A DNA stretch of 51,050 bases from Bacteroidales bacterium (GTDB lineage: Bacteria > Bacteroidota > Bacteroidia > Bacteroidales > UBA932): NCBI GenBank assembly GCA_017446775.1, contig JAFSQE010000016.1, forward strand, positions 1-51,050, given 5' to 3'. The notes under the pieces were generated by a model, which worked only from the letters and a program-made list of their open reading frames with translations, had not been told where the DNA came from and did not search any database. Positions 17,023-25,402 of the stretch are shown here, in pieces (position 1 is the stretch's first letter; each line of letters starts with the position of its first letter). The translations under genes were made by a program, and so were the position numbers.

Positions 17023-17959
17023 CCAAAAGTCACAAAGCGGTGAGAGGCTGGCTTTTTCGAAGAACGGAAAAGTATTCAAAATACGGGCTGCAGATATCAG
17101 GAAGAAGCTATTCTCCCTGCTGGTGATGCTTGCCCTTTCATGTCCGGTTTTTTCGCAGGCAGTGCAGCATCCCAAAGCACCTGCCGTGCCCTCTGAGGTG
17201 GTATTTGCCGGGCAACCGGTTTCGCTGGAGCGGGACGACAGGCACGAGCGCATGGACCGTGAGCTTATGGCCTTTACTTACATGCACACGACCTCTTCGC
17301 TGATGCTAAAACGCTCGCAACGCTATTTCTCTGCCGTGCTGCCAATCCTTTCTGTCAACGGCCTGCCGGAAGACCTCAAATATATCATGGTTATAGAGAG
17401 CAATCTGGATCCGACCGCTGTTTCTGTTACCGGCGCTGCCGGGTTGTGGCAGTTCACAAAGGCAACGGCGCAGCAATACGGGCTGGAGGTCAACGCCGAT
17501 GTGGATGAACGCTATAACACAGAAAAAGCGACCACGGCGGCCTGCCGATATCTTAAGGAGGCCTTTGCAAAGTATGGCGACTGGATGACAGTAGCGGCTA
17601 GCTACAATGCCGGCCAGGCAGCCGTCTCCAAACGTCTTTCGGACCAGAAGGAGAAGCGTGCTATGGACCTGCTCCTGCCTGAAGAGACCTCGCGCTACAT
17701 GTTCCGGGTCCTTGCGGCAAAGATGTTCATAGAGCATCCGAAAGAGTTTGGATATGACATATCACCAGAAGAGTATTACCCCTGTGACGAACCGGCCGAG
17801 ATAATTACGGTTACTTCTGCGATACCCTCCCTGGTGGATTTTGCCAAGGCACATGGCGTGAGCTACTATGCTCTTAAACGCGCCAACCGTTGGCTGAGGA
17901 GCGATAAACTGCCCAACCCTTCCGGCAAAGCGTACAGGATTGTTATTCCGGCTTCTTAA
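16946..17959 (+). CDS. Antitoxin-like domain read in frame into a secreted SLT lytic transglycosylase
   Basis: One open frame of 337 codons without a stop. Residues 1-51 (start ATG 16946) resemble the short proteins that often follow zeta-like kinases in other bacteria, with a GERLAFSKNGKVFKI-type end. Residues 52-73 are a complete signal peptide (RKKLFSLLVMLALSCPVFSQ). From about 100 comes an MltD-like SLT domain with catalytic Glu151 in the VIESNL motif, GAAGLWQF and AASYNAG, enough to cleave peptidoglycan. Where a transglycosylase start would be expected the codon is ATC (17095-17097), not ATG, and no ATG, GTG or TTG precedes the signal peptide closely. Either a fusion, a start mutation, or an assembly error. 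Tail overlaps mgtC by 17 bp. Confidence 0.75.
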   Translation: MNELETRRVRNCLMEGMGRSFQKLVDQKSQSGERLAFSKNGKVFKIRAADIRKKLFSLLVMLALSCPVFSQAVQHPKAPAVPSEVVFAGQPVSLERDDRHERMDRELMAFTYMHTTSSLMLKRSQRYFSAVLPILSVNGLPEDLKYIMVIESNLDPTAVSVTGAAGLWQFTKATAQQYGLEVNADVDERYNTEKATTAACRYLKEAFAKYGDWMTVAASYNAGQAAVSKRLSDQKEKRAMDLLLPEETSRYMFRVLAAKMFIEHPKEFGYDISPEEYYPCDEPAEIITVTSAIPSLVDFAKAHGVSYYALKRANRWLRSDKLPNPSGKAYRIVIPAS

Positions 17960-18392
17960 ACTCCTTGTCCCTCTTCCTTACGAAGTAGGCCGACCAGAGT
18001 ATAATCACGACCACCACTGTGATTATCGCGGAGAGCAGCAACATGCCAGCTCCTACGGCGAGACCTATTACAGCGCATACGAATATACAAGCGGCGGTAG
18101 TAAGGCCTGAGACGCCGTCGTTACCTTTCAGAATCAATCCCGCGCCGATAAAACCTATGCCGGTGAGGACCTGGGCAGCAATACGGCCCGGGTCGCCATT
18201 AAGCAAGTCAGTGTTGGTCTGGCATACATAAACAGATACCAGCATTGCCAGCGTAGACGCAGCGCATATCAGGGTAAATGTACGGAACCCGGCCGGATGG
18301 TGATGGATCTGCCGTTCCACCCCAATCATAGCCCCTAGCGCAACGCTCACCAGCATCCGTATTATCGCAGTAGAAAGAGTAATCGGTGTCAT
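17943..18392 (-). CDS. mgtC: MgtC/SapB family membrane protein
   Basis: A protein of 149 residues, the core of the MgtC N-terminal membrane domain: GAMIGVERQ near residue 20, GFRTFTLIC, GIGFIGAGLIL and GLTTAACIF, spread over about five helices. The C-terminal cytoplasmic domain seen in Salmonella MgtC is absent, which is common in this family. Roles differ (magnesium stress, ATP synthase inhibition), and none is shown here. The start at 18392 is chosen over a 41-residue longer frame because the promoter at 18410-18439 lies inside that extension. It is the only gene driven by copy B of the cassette. Confidence 0.88.
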   Translation of the reverse strand: MTPITLSTAIIRMLVSVALGAMIGVERQIHHHPAGFRTFTLICAASTLAMLVSVYVCQTNTDLLNGDPGRIAAQVLTGIGFIGAGLILKGNDGVSGLTTAACIFVCAVIGLAVGAGMLLLSAIITVVVVIILWSAYFVRKRDKEFKKPE

Positions 18393-18409
18393 ATCTAAGA
18401 TATTTGCCG

Positions 18410-18439
18410 CAAAGATACTCCTTTGGCGGCATATAGCAA
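18410..18439 (-). promoter_or_regulatory. Promoter of mgtC
   Basis: Minus-strand TTG (18437-18439), 19 nt, TATCTTTG (18410-18417), identical to that of the fur-like gene. The start codon at 18392 lies 17 nt downstream of the -7 element. Confidence 0.8.
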
Positions 18440-18527
18440 GCCTACCGTCACGAATAATGTGCAAGGTCTTCCCATAATTGGCAGACCTTACACACTTCAA
18501 AAAGGTAACGCCCAAATATATAGGCCG

Positions 18528-18577
18528 TTATAAAAACAAAGCGTGCAAGATCCCCGGGATTGCTGGAGACCTTGCAC
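18528..18577 (-). terminator. Probable terminator of the M16 peptidase gene
   Basis: Hairpin 1 of cassette B: arms of 13 bp with 11 matches, loop about 9 nt, followed on the minus strand by GCTTTGTTTTTAT. It starts 23 nt after the peptidase stop, a normal distance for intrinsic termination. Confidence 0.6.
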
Positions 18578-18599
18578 GCCAGAAGCTATCAGGAAGAGA

Positions 18600-21494
18600 T
18601 TAGTAACCGAAAATCTCTTCGCTGGTGAGGAATTTCACAGGGCCGAGGGTCTTGAGGAAATCGATGTCGATATCGTTCCTGTCACCCAGGATTCCGTAGA
18701 AATACTTGCGGCCCTTAACCCAATCCTGCTGGTAAGCCACAACATCATCTATGGTCATATCCTGAACCTTCTCGAACAGGGCTTTATCCATAGGCTCGTC
18801 GAGACCCATGTCGCGGCAACGGACATAAGAGTGGATTACATCCATCCCGGTGGTGCGCTCTGTGCGCAGGCGGGTGATGATGGCGTCCTTGGCAATTGCA
18901 AAGGCGTTCTCGCTTACGGGCATATTGTTGATGATATCGTCAAAAGCCTCAACTGCCTGCTGCAACTTGTCGTTCTGGGTTGCAATGAATGCGCCGTACA
19001 TGTACTTGCCGTCGCTGTAATGAGGGTTGGACATGGTAGCCTGTGCAGAGTAAGCCAAACCGCGGGCCTCGCGCATCTCCTGGAATACCACGGCGTTCAT
19101 GTTACCACCAAAATACTCGTTGTAAAGCACGCGTGCAGGGTTGCTCTCTACATCAAACTTGCGGTCGTCCACAGAAATCTGATAATAATAGAGCTGACGG
19201 GCATCGTACTGGGCGAAGAATACCTTGCTGTCGTCTACAGTAAGATAATCGTCGAATTGCTTAACCAGCGGCTCGGGATTCTCGGCAATGGTGTGGTTCT
19301 CTGCCAGGCAAGCCTTGACATCGGCCTCTTTATCGGGACCATAGTAGTAGATCTCGTGCTGCTTGCAGGTCAGATCGCGGATGGAACCCAGAATCTGGTC
19401 TGAGGTAAGAGCCATCGCCTGATCGTTGGTAAGGTTTATCTTGGCAATCTTCTCGGGACCAACTGCAAGATAAGTTGTAAGAGCGCCAAAATTGGCCCTC
19501 TGGTTCATCTTGCGGTTCTGACGACTCTTGAGAACGTCAAATTTGAGGTTCATAAGGATGTTTTCGTCAGGCTGGGCATTAGAGACAAGATTCTCTACCA
19601 AAGCAATCGCCTCGCCCATGTTCTCCTTGAGGCCGGTAATCGAGATGGTGAAGGTGTTGTCACCGCACATAAAGTTGTAATCACATGCAAGCGCATACAT
19701 CTTGCGGGCAATATCCTCTGCACTCATGGTATCTGTGCCCAGATAGCTGAGATAATCGCCGGCATAGGCAAGTATCGGGTTATCGTTTGCACCGCAGTTG
19801 TAAACGAACTGAACGGTGAAGATATCGTTCTGCTCGTTCTTCTTGTAAAGCATGTCCACATTAGCAGCCACATCACTTACAGAGAGATCCTTGGAGAAAT
19901 CCACGAAGACAGGCTCGATGGGCTTGGGCACGTTAGCGACAATCTCTTTCAAAAAGTCGCTGGAAGCGTCGCGGTTCATGAAGATAGGGGTGATAGCAGG
20001 AGCAGATATCTTCTGCACGTTGGTATCTTCACCCACGCGCTTGTAAACTATGGCGTAGTTGTTCTGGCCGAGGTATTTGTTTGCAAAGTTCACGACATCC
20101 TCTTTGGTGATGTTCTCCACTGCCTTGAAGTTTGCTACGACATCCTTCCAAGGCTCGTTATATGCAAAGCTCATGGCATAAACAAGGGCGCGGTTGTAAT
20201 TGTTTGTAATCTGGCTCTGCTGCTGCAGACGATAATTGTTTATGCAGGCCTGGACATCCTCTTCTGTGAATTCACCGTTGCAGAGTTTCTCTATCTCCGC
20301 AAGGATTATGTCGCGTACCTGCTCAAGAGTCTGGCCCTGTTTGGGACGACCGGCCGCCACCATGGTGCCGTAATCGGGCTGCATACCTGCATAGGCATAT
20401 ACACCGAGCGCTTTCTGCTGCTGGTTTACATCCAGGTCAATAAGGCCGGCTGTACCGTTGTAAAGGACAGAAGATGCAATATCGGCAAGCGGCTCAAGTT
20501 CTACGTTGCTGGCAACGCCGGGGAGACGCCATGCCATATTCACACTCTCGGATTCGAGGCCGTACACATCCTTTACGATGGGCGCTGTAATCTCAGCCTC
20601 GGGCTCGAACTCGAGTGCAGGGATCTCGCCAGGTTTCATCCCGCCAAAGTATTTCTTTACGATCTTGACAAAGTTGTCGGGATCAAAGTCGCCGCTCACG
20701 CAGATTGCCATGTTGTTGGGAACATAGTAGGTGTCGTGATACTGCTGGACCAGACGGATAGAGGGGTTCTTAAGGTGTTCCTGGGTACCCAGAACGGTCT
20801 GGGTGCCGTAAGGATGATGAGGGAAGAGTGATGCGTCCAGCGCCTCGCTTACCTTGCGGTTGTCCTGGGTCAGCGACATGTTCTTCTCTTCATAGATAGT
20901 CTCAAGCTCGGTGTGGAAGCCACGGATAACCGAGTTCTCAAAGCGGTCGGCCTGGATCCTTGCCCAATTTTCTATCTGGTTTGCAGGGATATCCTCTATG
21001 TAGCAGGTCATATCCTGAGAAGTGAAAGCGTTGGTGCCGGATGCGCCGATGGCCGACATGAGCTTGTCGTACTCGTTGGGGATGGAGATCTTGGATGCCT
21101 CGTAGCTGAGAGAGTCGATCACCTTGTAAATAGCGGTGCGCTGTGCCTCATCCTTTGTTACGCGGTATACCTCAAACAGGCTGGCAATGGAATCGAGCAG
21201 GGGTTTCTCTGCCTCGAAGTCGCTGGTACCGAACTGCTGTGTGCCCTTGAACATCAGATGCTCAAAGTAATGCGCCATACCAGTGGTTTCGGCAGGGTCG
21301 TTCTTGCCGCCGACACGCACGCATATAGCGGTCTGCATACGCGGTTCATCCTTATTGACAGTCATATAGACCTTCAGACCATTTTCCAAAGTGTAGATCT
21401 TGGTGTTCAGAGGGTCGCCTTTGTATGTTTCGTATTTATTGCACGAAACCATGGCGAAGAGAATCATCAGAAATAGTAAGCTAATTCTTTTCAT
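18600..21494 (-). CDS. M16 family zinc metallopeptidase, lipoprotein
   Basis: A protein of 964 residues with a signal and lipobox (FAMVSC, Cys18), so it is anchored at the membrane. Two M16 repeats are present. The first carries the inverted zinc motif HYFEH (His75 to His79) and the distal ETIYEEKNMS segment supplying the third ligand, hence active. The second, from about 500, lacks the motif, as is usual in pitrilysin and zinc-protease pairs. It probably degrades peptides in the periplasm; some family members act in competence or in protein quality control. It is transcribed alone from a -7 element at 21521-21528. Confidence 0.92.
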   Translation of the reverse strand: MKRISLLFLMILFAMVSCNKYETYKGDPLNTKIYTLENGLKVYMTVNKDEPRMQTAICVRVGGKNDPAETTGMAHYFEHLMFKGTQQFGTSDFEAEKPLLDSIASLFEVYRVTKDEAQRTAIYKVIDSLSYEASKISIPNEYDKLMSAIGASGTNAFTSQDMTCYIEDIPANQIENWARIQADRFENSVIRGFHTELETIYEEKNMSLTQDNRKVSEALDASLFPHHPYGTQTVLGTQEHLKNPSIRLVQQYHDTYYVPNNMAICVSGDFDPDNFVKIVKKYFGGMKPGEIPALEFEPEAEITAPIVKDVYGLESESVNMAWRLPGVASNVELEPLADIASSVLYNGTAGLIDLDVNQQQKALGVYAYAGMQPDYGTMVAAGRPKQGQTLEQVRDIILAEIEKLCNGEFTEEDVQACINNYRLQQQSQITNNYNRALVYAMSFAYNEPWKDVVANFKAVENITKEDVVNFANKYLGQNNYAIVYKRVGEDTNVQKISAPAITPIFMNRDASSDFLKEIVANVPKPIEPVFVDFSKDLSVSDVAANVDMLYKKNEQNDIFTVQFVYNCGANDNPILAYAGDYLSYLGTDTMSAEDIARKMYALACDYNFMCGDNTFTISITGLKENMGEAIALVENLVSNAQPDENILMNLKFDVLKSRQNRKMNQRANFGALTTYLAVGPEKIAKINLTNDQAMALTSDQILGSIRDLTCKQHEIYYYGPDKEADVKACLAENHTIAENPEPLVKQFDDYLTVDDSKVFFAQYDARQLYYYQISVDDRKFDVESNPARVLYNEYFGGNMNAVVFQEMREARGLAYSAQATMSNPHYSDGKYMYGAFIATQNDKLQQAVEAFDDIINNMPVSENAFAIAKDAIITRLRTERTTGMDVIHSYVRCRDMGLDEPMDKALFEKVQDMTIDDVVAYQQDWVKGRKYFYGILGDRNDIDIDFLKTLGPVKFLTSEEIFGY

Positions 21495-21520
21495 TTCTAA
21501 AATGGTTTAGTATTATGGCG

Positions 21521-21528
21521 CAAATATA
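21521..21528 (-). promoter_or_regulatory. -7 element for the M16 peptidase gene
   Basis: Minus-strand TATATTTG, 26 nt before the start at 21494; a divergent partner at 21540-21547 lies 11 bp away. Confidence 0.6.
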
Positions 21529-21539
21529 TCAATTTTTAG

Positions 21540-21547
21540 TACCTTAG
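21540..21547 (+). promoter_or_regulatory. Possible -7 element for the aminotransferase operon
   Basis: TACCTTAG, one base off the TAnnTTTG consensus, 35 nt before the ATG at 21583. Weak on its own, but the same octamer precedes iorA. Confidence 0.35.
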
Positions 21548-21582
21548 CCGCGATTTAGCAAAAAACTTCAGTATCAACTCTC

Positions 21583-22785
21583 ATGCCAGTAATTTCCACC
21601 CGCGGTGAACTGATGCCCGCCTCCCCTATTCGCAGGCTGGCACCGCTTGCTGACGCAGCCAAAGCACGCGGGATCCACGTATACCACCTCAATATCGGCC
21701 AGCCGGACCTCCCCACACCGCAAGTGGCAATAGACGCCATACGCAATATCGACCGCAAAATACTGGAGTACAGCCCCAGCCAGGGATACCGAAGCTACCG
21801 CGAGAAACTGGTCGGTTACTACAAGAAATTCAATATCGACGTTACTGCAGACGATATAATTATCACCACAGGCGGCAGCGAGGCGGTGCTTTTTGCCTTC
21901 CTGAGCTGTCTGAACCCCGGAGACGAGATTATAGTCCCCGAACCGGCGTATGCTAATTACATGGCGTTCGCCATATCTGCCGGAGCAGTGATACGCACCG
22001 TTACCACCACCATAGATGAGGGTTTCTGCCTGCCCAAGGTCGACAAATTCGAAGAGCTTATCAATTCGCGCACAAAAGCCATACTTATCTGCAATCCCAA
22101 CAACCCCACCGGCTATCTTTACACCCGAAAGGAGATGGAGCAGATACGTCAGCTGGTTAAGAAATACGACCTCTACCTGTTCAGCGACGAGGTTTACCGC
22201 GAGTTCGTTTATGCCGGCACACCCTATATCAGTGCCTGCCACCTCAAGGGAATAGAGCAGAATGTGGTGCTTATCGATTCCGTATCCAAGCGTTATTCAG
22301 AGTGCGGAATCCGCATCGGCGCCCTTATCACAAAAAACAAAGCGCTCCGCAAAACGGTGATGAAGTTCTGCCAGGCACGCCTGAGTCCGCCGCTGGTAGG
22401 TCAGATTGCTGCAGAAGCATCCCTCGACGCCCCGGAAGATTATACCAACGAGGTGTACGAAGAGTATCTGGAACGGCGCAAATGCCTTATCGACGGCCTC
22501 AACAAGATTCCCGGCGTATATTCACCCATTCCTATGGGCGCCTTCTACACTGTGGCAAAGCTCCCGGTAGACGACAGCGACAAGTTCTGCCAATGGTGCC
22601 TGGAGAGTTTCGAATACGATGGTGCAACGGTGATGATGGCCCCGGCCAGCGGCTTCTACACAACAGAGGGCGTTGGGCGCAACGAGGTGCGACTTGCCTA
22701 CGTACTAAAGACAGAAGACCTTAAGAAGGCTCTTGTCGTGCTCCAGAAAGCCCTCGAGGCATATCCCGGACGGGTGTTGGAATGA
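21583..22785 (+). CDS. PLP-dependent class I aminotransferase (aspartate/aromatic type)
   Basis: A protein of 400 residues, fold type I. The lysine expected to bind pyridoxal phosphate is Lys236 in DSVSKRYSECGIRIG; the substrate-binding NPNNPTG (171-177) and GQPDLPTP near the N-terminus are conserved. Exact specificity cannot be read from sequence; aspartate, alanine or aromatic acids are possible. With iorAB 3 kb downstream an aromatic role (supplying indolepyruvate) is tempting but unproven. The stop overlaps the tsaD start by ATGA. Confidence 0.9.
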   Translation: MPVISTRGELMPASPIRRLAPLADAAKARGIHVYHLNIGQPDLPTPQVAIDAIRNIDRKILEYSPSQGYRSYREKLVGYYKKFNIDVTADDIIITTGGSEAVLFAFLSCLNPGDEIIVPEPAYANYMAFAISAGAVIRTVTTTIDEGFCLPKVDKFEELINSRTKAILICNPNNPTGYLYTRKEMEQIRQLVKKYDLYLFSDEVYREFVYAGTPYISACHLKGIEQNVVLIDSVSKRYSECGIRIGALITKNKALRKTVMKFCQARLSPPLVGQIAAEASLDAPEDYTNEVYEEYLERRKCLIDGLNKIPGVYSPIPMGAFYTVAKLPVDDSDKFCQWCLESFEYDGATVMMAPASGFYTTEGVGRNEVRLAYVLKTEDLKKALVVLQKALEAYPGRVLE

Positions 22786-23819
22786 AAGAGGGCAAAACCA
22801 TAATCTTAGGCATAGAATCCAGCTGCGACGACACCTCTGCGGCCGTTCTTAAGGATGGCTGGTTGCTGTCTAACGTGATGGCTTCGCAGGAGGTGCACCG
22901 CAAATATGGCGGAGTGATTCCGGAGCTCGCCTCCCGCGCCCATCAGCAAAACATCCTCCCGGTAGTCCAACAGGCGCTGGAGCAGTCGGGCATCAATATG
23001 GAAGATGTTGATGCCATAGCCTACACCCGCGGCCCCGGCCTTCTGGGCAGCCTTATCGTAGGCACCTCGTTCGCAAAGGGGCTGGCACTGGCTGCCGGCA
23101 AGCCGATGATAGAGGTCAACCACCTTCAGGGGCATATCCTCTCCCACTTTATAAAGATAGAAGGGCGCGACAATTCCCAGCCAGACTTCCCCTTCCTGGC
23201 ACTGCTGGTATCGGGCGGTCACACCCAGATAGTACGGGTAGACGACTATCTCGATTTCACGGTGCTGGGCCAGACCATAGACGATGCCGTGGGCGAAGCC
23301 TTTGACAAATGCGCCAAGATGCTGGATCTGGGTTATCCGGGCGGTCCGATAATCGACCGTCTTGCAAAGGATGGCGACCCGCACCGTTTCCGCTTTGCCA
23401 AACCACATATTGATGGGTTAAACTTCAGCTTCAGCGGCATTAAAACATCTTTATTATATTATCTGCGCGACGCCCTTAGGCAGGACCCGGAATTCATAGA
23501 GAAGAATAAGAACGATATCTGCGCCAGCTTCCAGAAAGACCTTATAGACATTCTGATGAAGAAGCTGATACGCGCAACTGAGATCACCGGAATCAAGGAT
23601 ATCGTGGCCGGCGGTGGCGTAGCGGCCAACAGCGCCCTGCGCGGGGCTATAACAGCAGAAGGGGAACGCCGCGGCTGGCGCACCTTCCTCCCGGAGTTGC
23701 GTTTTACCACCGACAATGCCGCGATGATTTCCATCGTCGGTTATTATAAGTTCCAGAAAGGATTGTTCTGTCCGCTTGATGCAGCGCCTATCTCACGCGC
23801 CGCCGATTATAACTTATGA
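22782..23819 (+). CDS. tsaD: tRNA N6-adenosine threonylcarbamoyltransferase TsaD
   Basis: A protein of 345 residues that carries out the last step of t6A synthesis at position 37 of ANN-decoding tRNAs, with TsaB and TsaE. ASKHA-fold motifs: IESSCDDTSAA at the N-terminus, metal ligands His114 and His118 in HLQGH, and LVSGGHTQIV. Full length. Coupled to genes on both sides by 4-bp ATGA overlaps, so it is the middle cistron of a three-gene unit. Confidence 0.97.
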   Translation: MKEGKTIILGIESSCDDTSAAVLKDGWLLSNVMASQEVHRKYGGVIPELASRAHQQNILPVVQQALEQSGINMEDVDAIAYTRGPGLLGSLIVGTSFAKGLALAAGKPMIEVNHLQGHILSHFIKIEGRDNSQPDFPFLALLVSGGHTQIVRVDDYLDFTVLGQTIDDAVGEAFDKCAKMLDLGYPGGPIIDRLAKDGDPHRFRFAKPHIDGLNFSFSGIKTSLLYYLRDALRQDPEFIEKNKNDICASFQKDLIDILMKKLIRATEITGIKDIVAGGGVAANSALRGAITAEGERRGWRTFLPELRFTTDNAAMISIVGYYKFQKGLFCPLDAAPISRAADYNL

Positions 23820-25345
23820 AACTGTTCGAGGTCGCATACCCCGTAAACCACAAGCCAACGGCAGAAGAGATGGTCGATGCAGCTGCCAGGGCATGTGGCG
23901 TGCCAAGGCAAAAGATAGTGCGGTGCTACATCATCCGCCGTTCTATGGACGCCCGCGGCCAGCTGGTATACCGATATCAAGTGCGGGCACTCACCGGGGG
24001 CGATCAGCCGCCCAAGGAATATCGTTTCGAATATAAAAATGTAGCATCGGCAAGGCCGGTGATAATAGTGGGCGGCGGTCCGGCCGGGATGTTTGCGGCG
24101 CTCAGGCTGCTTGAACGAGGCCTCAAACCGGTAATTCTGGAGCGGGGCAAGGATGTCCACAACCGCAAGCGGGACATAGCCGCAATAAGCGTCAAAGGGC
24201 TCGTCAACCCGGAGTCGAACTACTGCTTTGGCGAGGGTGGCGCCGGGACTTTCTCAGACGGCAAGCTTTACACCCGCAGCAACAAGCGGGGCGACGTATA
24301 CGAGGTACTGCACCAGATGGCGGCGTTCGGCGCCCCGGAGAGCATCCTTACCGATGCCCGGCCGCATATAGGCAGCGACATCCTGCCAAGGATGGTGGAG
24401 GCCATCAGAGAGTGCATCACCTCTCACGGCGGGGAATATCATTTTGAGGCGCGCGTTACCGATATCAAACCATCCTCCGGCAAAGAACGATGGGCGGTCA
24501 TCTGCGACGGAGGCCTCACCTTCTGCGCGAACGATGTGATACTGGCAACAGGCCATTCTGCCCGCGACATATACAAGCTGTTCGACACCCATGGCTGGGC
24601 GCTCGAGGCCAAGGACTTTGCACTTGGCGTACGGGCAGAGCACCCGCAAAGCCTCATCAACCATATCCAGTACCACGGCCGCTGGCAACCCGGCATTCCG
24701 CCTGCAGAATACTATCTGGCAGAACAGGCAGACGGGCGGGGCGTGTTCTCTTTCTGCATGTGTCCGGGAGGGATTCTGGTACCGTCTACCACAGAATACG
24801 GCTCACTCGTACTCAATGGAATGTCCAATTCGCAGCGCAACGGTCCGCTGGCAAATGCCGGCATAGTGGTGCAGGTTTCCGCCGCTGATGTACCCCAGTA
24901 CAGCCGCTACGGCACCTTCGCCCTGCTGGAGTTCCAACGCGAATTGGAACAGAAGATGTTTGCCTGCAGCAATTCGCTCCGCTCCCCCGCCCAGCGTATG
25001 GTAGATTTCTGCCGCGGCCGAGAATCGGCATCCTTGCCAAAAAGTTCATACGCCGCCGGAACTGTATCGGCACCGCTGCACGAAATCCTGCCGCCGTTTG
25101 TAGCAGATAGCCTTCGCAAGGCATTCGTACTGTTCGACCGCAAGATGAAAGGGTATTACACGGGCGATGCGCTGCTGCTCGCCTGCGAGTCCCGCACATC
25201 ATCGCCAGTGCGCATCCCACGCGACCCCAATACCCTCCAACACGCCTCGCTGCCCGGCATCTATCCCTGCGGAGAAGGAGCCGGCTACGCCGGAGGCATA
25301 GTCTCCAGCGCCCTGGACGGCATCGCCATAGCAAATTCAATATAA
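23816..25345 (+). CDS. FAD-dependent oxidoreductase of the COG2509 type
   Basis: A protein of 509 residues. An N-terminal alpha/beta domain of about 75 residues precedes the Rossmann motif VGGGPAGMFAAL (GxGxxG at 86-91). GEGGAGTFSDGKLYTR and the late GEGAGYAGGI are typical of this widespread but uncharacterised group. The electron donor, acceptor and substrate are unknown. Its start overlaps the tsaD stop by ATGA; no promoter is visible between them. Confidence 0.85.
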   Translation: MKLFEVAYPVNHKPTAEEMVDAAARACGVPRQKIVRCYIIRRSMDARGQLVYRYQVRALTGGDQPPKEYRFEYKNVASARPVIIVGGGPAGMFAALRLLERGLKPVILERGKDVHNRKRDIAAISVKGLVNPESNYCFGEGGAGTFSDGKLYTRSNKRGDVYEVLHQMAAFGAPESILTDARPHIGSDILPRMVEAIRECITSHGGEYHFEARVTDIKPSSGKERWAVICDGGLTFCANDVILATGHSARDIYKLFDTHGWALEAKDFALGVRAEHPQSLINHIQYHGRWQPGIPPAEYYLAEQADGRGVFSFCMCPGGILVPSTTEYGSLVLNGMSNSQRNGPLANAGIVVQVSAADVPQYSRYGTFALLEFQRELEQKMFACSNSLRSPAQRMVDFCRGRESASLPKSSYAAGTVSAPLHEILPPFVADSLRKAFVLFDRKMKGYYTGDALLLACESRTSSPVRIPRDPNTLQHASLPGIYPCGEGAGYAGGIVSSALDGIAIANSI

Positions 25346-25372
25346 CTGCATAGCATTTTATACTTGTTTTTG

Positions 25373-25380
25373 TACCTTAG
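25373..25380 (+). promoter_or_regulatory. Possible -7 element for iorAB
   Basis: TACCTTAG, 22 nt before the ATG at 25403; one base off consensus. Confidence 0.35.
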
Positions 25381-25402
25381 CGGCGTATTAACCATTATTC
25401 AG

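Larger units (their letters stand above)
18409..18577 (-). repeat. 169-bp hairpin/promoter cassette, copy B (inverted)
   Basis: Reverse complement of 10499-10667, identical but for one base. Read on the minus strand, hairpin 1 occupies 18543-18577, hairpin 2 18507-18531 and hairpin 3 18459-18493; the promoter follows at 18410-18439. It stands 22 bp after the stop of the M16 peptidase gene, transcribed in the same direction. The promoter drives mgtC. In hairpin 2 the base change turns a C-G pair into a T-G pair, which an RNA hairpin would tolerate. Confidence 0.95.

Noticed and set aside
10499-18577. The cassettes as an invertible on/off promoter switch
   Set aside because: Both promoters point inward and are identical, so a flip would leave the fur-like and mgtC genes with the same promoter. 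Only neighbours outside could be affected.
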